A stretch of 64,000 bases of DNA from Sulfidibacterium sp964456625. Its GTDB lineage: Bacteria; Bacteroidota; Bacteroidia; Bacteroidales; F082. The DNA lies in the NCBI GenBank assembly GCA_964456625.1, contig CAYWBO010000004.1, forward strand, positions 19,372-83,371, written 5' to 3'. This document shows, piece after piece, positions 1 through 8,595 of the stretch. Numbering within the stretch: position 1 is the stretch's first letter; each line of letters opens with the position of its first letter. The position numbers and the translations under genes were made by a program. Under the pieces are notes generated by a model. It did no database searches. It worked only from the letters and a program-made list of their open reading frames with translations, and had not been told where the DNA came from.

Positions 1-2818
1 CTCTTGAGAGTTTCTGTAAATTCATCACATAATCCTTTCCGGGGCTGCCCTGATTGTTTTCAAGCCGGCTGACGAGTTTCCCTTCCAGATTGTAAATGGA
101 AATTCCGGTGACGATTTCGTTATCGGGCAGATAAAAATGTACTAAGCCAGCAGAAGGGTTAGGATAAACTTTGATATTGATACCATTCACCGGGAGTTCT
201 GTCACCCCTGTAGTCGGAATCCCCAGCCACTTCCAAATGCCCCTTGACGAAGAGTTTTCATTGAATCCGCCGGCCCAACCCACAGAACTGCTGTAAAACT
301 TAACCGTGGTATACTGGACAGAGTCATCCAACTGGGTCCAGGTATTTCCTTCATCCAAAGAATAAGAAGAACCGTTTTTGGCAAGATTCTGTGAAATTCC
401 TGTTGTAACCAGCATTCCCTGGTCATTAGGAACCACAGCCACATCCGATTTAAAATAAGGATCGGTACTGTTAACATTTGTCCAGGTAGCCCCGCCATCT
501 ATGGTCTTCACCATGGCCGAATCGGAGATATTACCCGAGTTATCCGTATTTACATAGGTAGCTACTCCCACGCTGTCGTTATGAAAGCCTAACGTCGTTA
601 CCTCGGTCAGTCCTGTCGATGTGGCTGTCCAGTGGTGGCCGCGGTCGGTTGTTTTAAACACCCGGCCTTTATTGGTACCAAACCAAAGCGTAGAATCTCC
701 ATAAGCGTCCAACAAACCTGTGTAACCGTACTCACCGTTCACAGAAAGAGGAATGTTTCCAGTAGGTACAGCATCCCAGGTTGTTCCTCCGTTCGCGGTG
801 GTATAAATTTGAAAATAACCGCCCACGGGATCCCCAAAACACAGTCCGTTGTTTGCATCCCAGAAATAAACACCATCCGGGAAAGAAGAGGTTGAACTAA
901 AATTGGCTGTTGTTTGCTGCGTCCAGGTAGATCCCCCATCCGTAGTAGCATAAATTCCCTGGTTGCTGGTAGGCGCAGAAGAGGCATTCAGGTAAGTCGC
1001 AATCCATGCTTGGGTAGCGCTTATCGCGAATAGGTCAGAAACCGTACAGGATGAAGGAACTCCGGAATAGGTTCCCGGAGTCCAGCTGTTTCCGCCGTCG
1101 GTGGTTTTGGTAAACTCAAGAATATTGGCACCGTTCCCGGATCCGTCGTATGCATTGGCCCAGACCACATCAGGACTAACAATACAAATGTGGTCAATAC
1201 CCCTGCTTTGGGCAGAGAATCCAGTTGCCTGGGGCAACCATGCTCCCGAGACCAGCGGATAGACCACGATATAATTCGTTTTCGTTTCCGTATTGCTGTG
1301 TGTACCGTCCGACACGGTTAAACTAACCTGATAAGTTCCCGGATTCGAGTATAAAATGTTGGTGGGATTCTGCTGGGTAGATGTTGTAGGCGTTCCCCCT
1401 TCAAATTTCCAGTTCCACGAGGTTATATTTCCAGTGGATTTGTCAGTGAAATTAACCGTCCCTCCTTCCGGGACAGAAACCGAACTGGCGGAGAAATTTG
1501 CTACAACAGTTTGATTAGCCAAAGTATCCTGCACAGCAAGTAAAGCTTTGTAGGCATCAATCCTGCCGGCCCCCAGTTTCCCAAGGAACATGGGGTTCTC
1601 CCCATCAATGTTATCACAGGTAGCCTTTAAAATCGCTTCCAGCTTTTCCGGCGTAAGTAATGAATCCTCCGACAACATCAATCCGCATAATCCGGCCACA
1701 ATGGGGCTTGCCATGGAGGTGCCTTCCATATAACCATATTGGGTAGTCAGTTCGTCTACCGTGCTAAAGATCCCCTTTCCATTCGCATTGCTGCCTCCCG
1801 GAGCACAGACATCCACAAAGCTTCCGTATTGTGAAAATGGAGCTTTAGTATCGTCGGAGTTCGTAGCAGCTACTGCAATCACGTGATTGTAAGCAGCAGG
1901 ATAAGTAACATTGCTGTTTCCGTCGTTACCGGCAGAAGCCACTATAACACATCCTTTATTGTAGGCATAGTTCACAACATCCTGACCCGTCTGATAATAG
2001 CCGGAACCTCCCCAGGAAAGATTCATCACGTTAGCACCATGGTCGGCAGCCCAAACGATTCCCTGATACCCATAATACATTCGGGTACCATCGGAAGTAT
2101 CTGGAGCTACTTTGATGGCCATCAGACTTACATTAAATCCTATCGAAGCAATCCCGATTGAGTTATTCGTTTCAGCTCCCGCCAAACCGGAAGTATGCGT
2201 TCCATGAGACCAATCGATAGTCTGTTTCGGAGGAGAAGGGTCGTTGTCGCCGTTGGCAATATCTATTTCATTCACAATCTTATTCTTCAAATCAGGGTGG
2301 TTGACGTCGACGGCATTATCTACAATCGCAATTTTAATGGCCGAGTCACCTTTTTGAATACCCCAGGCCCCAGCCGCCTGTATGACGCCCAGATACCAAT
2401 TATAGTCAGACGAGCGATTAAAATAATCATCGTTGGGCTTAAACATAATCCTGAACAACGGAGCTTTTTCAGCATAGGCCACCGTACTGTCTTTTTCCAG
2501 CGCATGAATAAGACTGTCGACGCCATGAATATCTTTAAAGTGCAACAGATACGTTCTTTGCAGCTTTGCATCATTGGCCTGATAAAAGGGCCTTTCCACC
2601 TGGGTGATCTGATAAGTACTTTGGAGGGCATCGAGGAAAGCCACCTGATTTACTGCGAGGACGCCCTTATAGTTTCCGCTGATGACCGGTGAAGAAGCTT
2701 TAAGCTGAAAGTAAATCTCGCCATCGATAGCGTTTGTATCCACTGTCTGTCCGGCTGCATAATTAATCCCGACAAAAAAGAGTAGAAGAAAAATAAAATA
2801 TGGTACAGATTTTTTCAT
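1..2818 (-). CDS. T9SS-secreted subtilisin-like serine protease (partial, runs off left edge)
   Basis: Secreted S8-family peptidase. It starts at the ATG ending at 2818 (MKKSVPYFIF..., signal peptide to about residue 24) and reads open for about 939 codons to the window edge. The catalytic triad is visible: Asp167 in IAIVDNAVDVNHPDL, His205 in SHGTHTSGLAG, Ser368 in GTSMASPIVAG. A PKD-like domain follows at about residues 440-525, then BNR/Ycf48-like repeats (TTDGGNSWTPG, TTDGGSTWTQ, TTDRGHHWT). Near the edge a type A T9SS sorting domain begins (IKVYPNPSAGLVHF). Expected role: extracellular proteolysis after export through the type IX system. The true C-terminus is outside the window. The gene stands alone downstream of the terminator at 2941-2971. 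Confidence 0.93.
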   Translation of the reverse strand, partial: MKKSVPYFIFLLLFFVGINYAAGQTVDTNAIDGEIYFQLKASSPVISGNYKGVLAVNQVAFLDALQSTYQITQVERPFYQANDAKLQRTYLLHFKDIHGVDSLIHALEKDSTVAYAEKAPLFRIMFKPNDDYFNRSSDYNWYLGVIQAAGAWGIQKGDSAIKIAIVDNAVDVNHPDLKNKIVNEIDIANGDNDPSPPKQTIDWSHGTHTSGLAGAETNNSIGIASIGFNVSLMAIKVAPDTSDGTRMYYGYQGIVWAADHGANVMNLSWGGSGYYQTGQDVVNYAYNKGCVIVASAGNDGNSNVTYPAAYNHVIAVAATNSDDTKAPFSQYGSFVDVCAPGGSNANGKGIFSTVDELTTQYGYMEGTSMASPIVAGLCGLMLSEDSLLTPEKLEAILKATCDNIDGENPMFLGKLGAGRIDAYKALLAVQDTLANQTVVANFSASSVSVPEGGTVNFTDKSTGNITSWNWKFEGGTPTTSTQQNPTNILYSNPGTYQVSLTVSDGTHSNTETKTNYIVVYPLVSGAWLPQATGFSAQSRGIDHICIVSPDVVWANAYDGSGNGANILEFTKTTDGGNSWTPGTYSGVPSSCTVSDLFAISATQAWIATYLNASSAPTSNQGIYATTDGGSTWTQQTTANFSSTSSFPDGVYFWDANNGLCFGDPVGGYFQIYTTANGGTTWDAVPTGNIPLSVNGEYGYTGLLDAYGDSTLWFGTNKGRVFKTTDRGHHWTATSTGLTEVTTLGFHNDSVGVATYVNTDNSGNISDSAMVKTIDGGATWTNVNSTDPYFKSDVAVVPNDQGMLVTTGISQNLAKNGSSYSLDEGNTWTQLDDSVQYTTVKFYSSSVGWAGGFNENSSSRGIWKWLGIPTTGVTELPVNGINIKVYPNPSAGLVHFYLPDNEIVTGISIYNLEGKLVSRLENNQGSPGKDYVMNLQKLSR

Positions 2819-2940
2819 TACCGCCTGTTTTGGAATTAGACAAAAATATTTTACTGGAACTTCCAACAAAGCTATGAAATAAAACCGTGAGGAGGGGGAC
2901 ATAAATATTGTATTGATCTGACTCTGCAAAAATTTACAAA

Positions 2941-2971
2941 AAAAAGGGTCGCTTAAAGCGACCCTTTTTAA
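2941..2971 (-). terminator. Rho-independent terminator after SusD remnant
   Basis: Near-perfect palindrome: AAAAAGGGTCGCTT and its complement around a single A, ending in T-runs on both strands. It follows the stop codon at 2991 of the SusD remnant and separates that unit from the protease gene. Confidence 0.85.
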
Positions 2972-2990
2972 TCATATATCATTGTGATAA

Positions 2991-3311
2991 CTAATTCTTA
3001 TCCCAAAATAATTTCTGATTCATGTCATCCGCACTGAAACCCTGAGCCTTGACGGCAGCGGCCCAATTATCATGGTTCAATGTCTGTTCGTTCGTCGGGT
3101 AAGGATATCTGAACGGGAAAGTCTTGGTAGAACCATAGATGTTAGGCGGTTTGTTCATCATTGGTGCGTCAAGTCTGCGCCATTCAGTCCATGCAAGATA
3201 CCATCTTGTATAGAAAGAAATCCATGCCTGGGTACCGATCAGCAGTTTCCAGTTTGCCTGATCATACTTAACATCAGCCTGTGCAAGATAAGCAACTACC
3301 TGGTTTTCGTA
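2991..3311 (-). pseudogene. C-terminal remnant of a SusD/RagB-family lipoprotein
   Basis: An open minus-strand frame of about 106 codons ends at 2991 (..LFWDKN-stop) and has no start codon. It carries typical SusD C-terminal text: YENQVVAYLAQADVKYD, then IGTQAWISFYTRWYLAWTEW, RRLDAP, and FRYPYPTNEQTLN. The rest of the gene is missing because at 3292-3311 the frame runs into the left end of the 4.8-kb SusCD repeat. The residues YENQVVA are encoded inside the repeat boundary, so the joint is in frame. It is a different SusD from the full-length ones in the window. It is probably the tail of a SusD gene overwritten by the repeat, or a misassembly joint. Confidence 0.8.
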
Positions 3312-3314
3312 CTT

Positions 3315-3353
3315 TATAAAAAAGCAGCCGGCAGGGAAAATTCCCTGCCGGCT
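3315..3353 (-). terminator. Terminator of SusCD pair, copy A
   Basis: Stem AGCCGGCAGGGAA with a perfect 13-bp complement and a TT loop (3326-3353), followed on the minus strand by GCTTTTTT. It lies just downstream of the susD stop at 3401. Confidence 0.92.
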
Positions 3354-3400
3354 ACTATAAAAACTTATTTTACTCGATTGCCGAGCTAATATTACATTAT

Positions 3401-4807
3401 TTACTTAGCCCAGAACACTTTATTATAAATTGTTGCTGATGACGGAGTATTCTTGTTATAATTCAACTCGTCCTGTGAATATGGGTACCTGTTAGGAATT
3501 CCAAGCTGATTATAAGGAGTCAAAGCAGGATAACCCGTTCTGCGGAAATCATTGTAAGCTTCAGTTTGCATGTAAAGCGCTACATATTTCTGATCTAAAA
3601 TTTCCTGCAAAGAAGGAGAGTCAGCAGTACCGGTGTAGGTTGCCACTTTCGCAGCAAGCCAAGCATCGGCATCAGCATCATAAGTGGCATCCAACCCCTT
3701 GAACATATCTATGCTGGCCGTCATACCTTTAACCATATAATCTTTGGCTTTGGTATAATCACCTGCGGCATGATAGGCTTCAGCTGCAATGAACATTTCT
3801 TCTGCATAAGTCATAAAGACCGTCGGAGAATCCGGCTGACCATAGTAAAGACCAGCATATTCACTTGTTCCGGATGGTGCTTTATAAATCATGCTTCTCG
3901 GGTCGCCCATGTATGTGCCACCACCTACATCCAGACTATCATCTGCCAATTTGGTAAAGAAACCTGAATTGTTTGAAATATAGCCTGCTCGTTGCTGTTC
4001 GTACAAAGCAATCGGATTAGTGGCTGTAGGAGAAGTCCCAAAATACAAAGCCATATTATCACTGTTTGAACTCATCAGCGGAGCACTTTCAATAATACTG
4101 ATAACATTGCTGGCCCAATTGGAATTTACATTCGAGAGGTGCAGTGTATATCTGGCTTTCAGTGCCCAGGCTATTTTCAGCCATGCACTGGCATCACCGC
4201 CAAAAAAGTAATCGCTGTTAGAAAGGCTGGCGTCTGTTCCGGACGGAGTTTGCTGCAAATCGCTTATAGCACTGGTAAGCATACTCTGAAGGGTATCATA
4301 AATATCCTGTGACTTATCATACTTCGGTTGCAGGTTTGCTGCACCCTGAAATGCCTCTGAATAAGGGACATCGCCCCAAAGATCAGTGGTATTCCCTAAA
4401 TAAATAACCATCAGGACTTTTGAAATACCTTCATAAATCGGTGCATTATCGACAGAAGCCTTTTGCATCATAATTTTGGTACCCATCATACCAGCCTGGG
4501 AATACATCGATGCCCATAAGTTGGTCATGTCACCAGGTCTGATGTTATAGCCACCCATGGTAGCGGCCTGGTTGGATGTTCCAAACGAATACTGCATCCA
4601 CATGGAAGTGATTCCTACGGCATCATTGCCGCCCAGAGCAAATCCCATATTAACTTCAATAGCAGGTAAAAGGGTAGCAACAGGTGCATCAGTAATAGCG
4701 TCGGGATTTTGATTCATCGACGGGTCTATCCACTTTTTCTGACATGATGTAAGAGAAAACATCAGGAACAGGAAAGTGGAGATTGCTATTATATTTAATT
4801 TTTTCAT
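3401..4807 (-). CDS. SusD/RagB-family substrate-binding lipoprotein (copy A)
   Basis: Outer-membrane lipoprotein partner of the SusC channel, expected to bind glycan or peptide at the cell surface. The 468-aa protein has a lipobox ending at Cys22 (FSLTSC). The N-terminal text NQNPDAITDAPVATLLPAI and C-terminal ALYMQTEAYNDFRRTGYP fit the SusD-like group. The start at 4807 lies 21 bp after the stop of the upstream susC, so the two form one transcription unit. The product is identical to the one at 8596-10002. Substrate cannot be read from sequence; the nearest carbohydrate genes begin about 20 kb away, so a starch role is not implied. Confidence 0.93.
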   Translation of the reverse strand: MKKLNIIAISTFLFLMFSLTSCQKKWIDPSMNQNPDAITDAPVATLLPAIEVNMGFALGGNDAVGITSMWMQYSFGTSNQAATMGGYNIRPGDMTNLWASMYSQAGMMGTKIMMQKASVDNAPIYEGISKVLMVIYLGNTTDLWGDVPYSEAFQGAANLQPKYDKSQDIYDTLQSMLTSAISDLQQTPSGTDASLSNSDYFFGGDASAWLKIAWALKARYTLHLSNVNSNWASNVISIIESAPLMSSNSDNMALYFGTSPTATNPIALYEQQRAGYISNNSGFFTKLADDSLDVGGGTYMGDPRSMIYKAPSGTSEYAGLYYGQPDSPTVFMTYAEEMFIAAEAYHAAGDYTKAKDYMVKGMTASIDMFKGLDATYDADADAWLAAKVATYTGTADSPSLQEILDQKYVALYMQTEAYNDFRRTGYPALTPYNQLGIPNRYPYSQDELNYNKNTPSSATIYNKVFWAK

Positions 4808-4828
4808 GATTTTAACCTTTTAATTTAT

Positions 4829-7800
4829 TTAAAACCCAATTTTTAATCCAACGGTATAAGACTTGGTACCTGGCATATTGAAGTAGTCAAAGCCTTGGGC
4901 ATTGGATGCTCCCAGCAAGCTGGTTTCAGGATCAATTCCAGTATAAGGAGTAGACAGCCACAAGTTATAGCCTGTGAAAAAGAGATTGCAATGTTTAATC
5001 CAGTTCACATTCTTCATCACACTTTCCTTAAAATCATAGCTTAAAGTAACAGATCTCAAACGAACCCATCCTGACTTCTCAATATAAGGCGAGGAAGGAC
5101 CTGTAAATCCACTTCCGTATCCATCCCAGAACCTCCAGTTTTCATCGAGTTTTACTTTTTGGGTATTCACGGTTCCTGTTGTAACCACATTTCCGCTGGC
5201 ATCAACGTGTCCCATCACACCATTCCATACATAATCCTTATTACGGTTGGCCGTTTCAGCACTTGTACCAAAATAATCCAAGGCACCTAACGTACCGTTC
5301 CACATTAATCCACCGTGTTTGATGTCAATTAAGAAATTCAATCCAAAACCTTTGTAGGTTAAATTATTGGTGATACCGGCTGTCCACTTGGGAGCCACTG
5401 TTCCTAAGTATTTCTGGGCTGTACCTGGAATCGGGTATCCGTAAAATTCATCCTTTGGATTGTCATCAATAACCAATCTTCCCTGGCTGTCTCTTACCCA
5501 ATCCAGACCATAAATACTTCTGTATTCTTGTCCGGCAACGGCTCTAACCTGCGGTTCGGTAAATCCGCCGAGGAAAACGTTCGGAACACCGTCGGCCAGC
5601 TTGGTAACCATACTCTTCGGGTTGGACCAGTTCACGGTAATGGACCAGTTCAAACTCTTGGATTTAATGATTTCTACAGTAGCCAACAATTCAATACCCG
5701 TGGTCTTCATTTCAGCAGCATTCTGATATCTGTCCTGATATCCTGTTGAAGGAGCAATAGGGACATTTAATAACAAATCACTGTTGATCCTGTGATAGTA
5801 ATCCCCGTCGAGAACGAGACGATTATTCCAGAAGTTCAAATGAGCACCGATAGACCAGGATTTAGCGGTCTCAGGTTTCAAATCGGGGTTGCCCATGATG
5901 TAATTAGGCATATAACCATTCACTCCCATAAAGGGGAAAGTGATCTGTTGCGGTTGAACCCAACCGTCAGTGATGGCTTGCTGCACAAAATAGGTGGTTG
6001 TGTTATAGGCTGAAGGAATATTAGCGGTAACGGCATACGATGCACGCAATTTACCGAATGACAGCACTTTTGAATTTTTCAATGCCCCCAGATCGGAGAA
6101 TACGAATCCCAAACTTACCGAAGGATAGAAGAAAGCCTTATTCTTTACAGGCAAGGTAGTGGAAGATTCATAACGACCGGTTGCATCCAAATACAGCGTG
6201 TTTTTATAAGAAAAGCCCAGGTCATAATAAGCAGCAGCAGTTCTGTATTCCGATTCAGACTGATAACCCATTACACTACTACTATTGGCAACATTAAACC
6301 ATCCCGGGATAATCAGGCCATTGGCTTCTGCAGCCACCCATTTGTAACGATGCTGGAATGCATTTACACCAGCCATGGCATTCATCTGGATATCCTGGGT
6401 CAGGTTAAGTTTGTAATTCAAGAACAAATCCTGGTTCAAATCCATCGTGAAGGAGTTGGCCGGGCTTGCATATCCTGACGGGTATGATCTTGAATGAATG
6501 GCATAATCATTCGTTGAATAATAATCGTTAAAATCCAAACCACCGCGATAGGTCAGTTTCAAATCTTTGATAATCTCCCAGTCAGCGGTAAAGTTACCAA
6601 AGAGACGATTGGTCTCATCAGCATAGTTGATTTGATTTACGACCCAGTATGGGTTGTCATATCCGCCACCATTTCTGTATGACCTTTCCTGTCCTGTCCT
6701 GTAGGAGCCTGTAAACATATAACCATAAGAATTGTCAAAGGTAGGAGGTGTTCTCAACAGACCCAGCATAACACCGGAAATGTTACTACCCTGCTGTTTA
6801 CGGTTAGCGTAGGTGTTTGAATAATTTAATACTACAGAGAAATTGAGGTTTTTCGCAGCTTTATGCGAAGCATGGATACTAAACGTTGTTCTGTCCAAAG
6901 TATTCAGCGGAATAACGCCTTTCTCATGATGGTTTGATATTGACGTATAGAAAGTGGTATTTGCATTACCGCCGGAAATACTAACATTATTGTCAACAGC
7001 AACTCCAATTTGGAAGAAATCGTAAGGGTTATAAGCATTCGCCATTTTATTTGAGGCAAAACTGCTGCCGGCATCTACAAGACGTCCGTTAGGATCCCAA
7101 TATTTGATGTAATTGGCCATGGATGTCGAAGCGCCATCAGCCGGCACATAGTTAGGATCTGTCGTATAACGCAATGTTGAAAGAGCAGGACCCCAGGAAG
7201 CTCCATTATAATAAGGAGAATCCGGATCCATATAGGATGAACCGTAATAGGCTCCCAAATAGAAGCTACCTTGTGAATACTGATTCTGTAAAGCGGGTAC
7301 CTGAGAAATTTTCTCAAATTTGGTTGAAGTACTGAAGTTAATACTCAAACCATTTTGTTTCTGACCTTTTTTCGTAGTAATCAAGATTACTCCGTTACCG
7401 GCCCGCATTCCATACAGAGCAGTAGCAGCACCACCTTTCAATACAGAAATTGAAGCAATGTCGTCAGGGTTGATATCAATGGTTCTACTGGAATAAGCAA
7501 CCTGGTCAACGGTTCCTGATCCACCACCGGATTCAATCGGAACACCGTCAACAACATAAAGTGGCTGGTTGTTGCCTAAAATAGAGGAAGAACCCCTGAT
7601 TTCGACAAAAGGAGCAGAACCAGCAGCTCCGGATGAATTGGTAACCTGTACACCGGCTACTTTACCGGAAAGTGCATTAACCACGTCGGTTACTGCCGTT
7701 TTGCTAATCTCAGCCGAGTTAACATTACTTACAGAGTAACCCAAGGCTCTTGCCTGCCGTGATACACCAAGCGCTGTTACAACAACTTCGTTAACAGCAT

Positions 7801-8101
7801 AAGCCTGTGTTTGCATTGTCACATTAATCACATTTGAAGTCCCGAGGTTAATGTCCTGTGTTTTCATTCCAACAAATGAAAACCGCAAAGTCTTCGCCTC
7901 TGGGCCTACTGTGATGGAGTATTTCCCGTTTAAATCTGTAACAGTACCATTTGTTGTGCCTACAACAACTACTGATACACCGGGCAAAGCGGAACCATTA
8001 TCAGAACTGGTAACTGTTCCGCTGATTGTTCTCGTTTGTCCGAATGCAAGATTCACACCCATAAAAAACAAGAACCCCAAGAAAAGTGTAAACTTTCTCA
8101 T
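4829..8101 (-). CDS. SusC/RagA-family TonB-dependent outer-membrane transporter (copy A)
   Basis: 1090-aa TonB-dependent import channel. Signal peptide MRKFTLFLGFLFFMGVNLAFG, then a carboxypeptidase-D-like regulatory domain (TISGTVTSSDNGSALPGVSV, about residues 24-110). A plug domain follows (about 115-230, with PLYVVDGVPIE and MRAGNGVILITTKKG), then a long beta-barrel ending in aromatic SYTVGLKIGF. It heads the susC-susD operon. Its promoter lies in the unique spacer, not in the repeat. The protein is identical to the product of 10024-13296. Confidence 0.96.
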   Translation of the reverse strand: MRKFTLFLGFLFFMGVNLAFGQTRTISGTVTSSDNGSALPGVSVVVVGTTNGTVTDLNGKYSITVGPEAKTLRFSFVGMKTQDINLGTSNVINVTMQTQAYAVNEVVVTALGVSRQARALGYSVSNVNSAEISKTAVTDVVNALSGKVAGVQVTNSSGAAGSAPFVEIRGSSSILGNNQPLYVVDGVPIESGGGSGTVDQVAYSSRTIDINPDDIASISVLKGGAATALYGMRAGNGVILITTKKGQKQNGLSINFSTSTKFEKISQVPALQNQYSQGSFYLGAYYGSSYMDPDSPYYNGASWGPALSTLRYTTDPNYVPADGASTSMANYIKYWDPNGRLVDAGSSFASNKMANAYNPYDFFQIGVAVDNNVSISGGNANTTFYTSISNHHEKGVIPLNTLDRTTFSIHASHKAAKNLNFSVVLNYSNTYANRKQQGSNISGVMLGLLRTPPTFDNSYGYMFTGSYRTGQERSYRNGGGYDNPYWVVNQINYADETNRLFGNFTADWEIIKDLKLTYRGGLDFNDYYSTNDYAIHSRSYPSGYASPANSFTMDLNQDLFLNYKLNLTQDIQMNAMAGVNAFQHRYKWVAAEANGLIIPGWFNVANSSSVMGYQSESEYRTAAAYYDLGFSYKNTLYLDATGRYESSTTLPVKNKAFFYPSVSLGFVFSDLGALKNSKVLSFGKLRASYAVTANIPSAYNTTTYFVQQAITDGWVQPQQITFPFMGVNGYMPNYIMGNPDLKPETAKSWSIGAHLNFWNNRLVLDGDYYHRINSDLLLNVPIAPSTGYQDRYQNAAEMKTTGIELLATVEIIKSKSLNWSITVNWSNPKSMVTKLADGVPNVFLGGFTEPQVRAVAGQEYRSIYGLDWVRDSQGRLVIDDNPKDEFYGYPIPGTAQKYLGTVAPKWTAGITNNLTYKGFGLNFLIDIKHGGLMWNGTLGALDYFGTSAETANRNKDYVWNGVMGHVDASGNVVTTGTVNTQKVKLDENWRFWDGYGSGFTGPSSPYIEKSGWVRLRSVTLSYDFKESVMKNVNWIKHCNLFFTGYNLWLSTPYTGIDPETSLLGASNAQGFDYFNMPGTKSYTVGLKIGF

Positions 8102-8120
8102 AAAAATAGTTTTTTGTTAA

Positions 8121-8263
8121 AAAATTTAAGGTGTAAAAGTATTAATTTCTGTTTACAAACCGCATAGACGTTAATTTTATATAAAAAACCCTAAATTTTG
8201 TTTACTACTTATTGATTATTCACAACTTATAGGCGACTTAAACGTATTTAGACCAATAAAAAA
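8121..8263 (-). promoter_or_regulatory. Promoter region of SusCD copy A
   Basis: AT-rich DNA directly upstream of copy A susC. On the minus strand a -7-like element TACTTTTA (8134-8141) is preceded by TTTG 14 bp upstream, close to the Bacteroidetes consensus. It is unrelated to the promoter of copy B except for a shared TTTACAC downstream edge. Confidence 0.55.
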
Positions 8264-8491
8264 TTAATATTTCTTAACACTTATTAACACTAAGCTCTTT
8301 TCCGTTAAATTAATAACAGTTAATATTCGACCTTGGGTTTTCTTAATATGAGACTCGCTTGCTGCCTCTAAAAAGGGAATAATCGGTAAATTTTCCCCGT
8401 TTACCAGAGAGATATGAAAATTCATCTGCCATATCCTGTCAGGACTGGGGTAAGTGGTTTCCGTTATATAGTGAATCTGATAGGGCGCAAC
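8264..8491 (-). pseudogene. Open C-terminal frame of unknown gene between the SusCD copies
   Basis: The minus-strand frame is open from the edge of repeat copy B to a TAA at 8264-8266, about 75 codons. It reads APYQIHYITETTYPSPDR, then IWQMNFHISLVNGENLPI, then ATESHIK-like text (exact: AASESHIKKTQGR). There is no plausible start except an internal ATG. I do not recognise the family. It may be the 3' end of a gene truncated at the repeat joint, or simply open by chance. It lies downstream of the copy B terminator. Confidence 0.35.
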
Positions 8492-8509
8492 TACCTGGTT
8501 TTCGTACTT

Positions 8510-8548
8510 TATAAAAAAGCAGCCGGCAGGGAAAATTCCCTGCCGGCT
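8510..8548 (-). terminator. Terminator of SusCD pair, copy B
   Basis: Same 13-bp GC-rich stem and T-run as at 3315-3353, shifted by 5195 bp; it is part of the repeat. Confidence 0.92.
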
Positions 8549-8595
8549 ACTATAAAAACTTATTTTACTCGATTGCCGAGCTAATATTACATTAT

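Larger units (their letters stand above)
3292..8120. repeat. 4,829-bp direct repeat, copy A (SusC/SusD pair)
   Basis: This segment recurs at +5195 (8487-13315). The encoded 468-aa and 1090-aa proteins are identical, and the boundaries are sharp at both ends. The unit runs from 3' flanking DNA including the terminator, through susD and susC, to about 19 bp upstream of the susC start codon. It therefore excludes the promoter. No insertion-sequence ends or transposase are visible. Confidence 0.95.

Noticed and set aside
202..2692. Several short plus- and minus-strand frames across the left-edge region
   Set aside because: They are antisense or out-of-frame to the long subtilase reading frame, which alone has motifs and a signal peptide.
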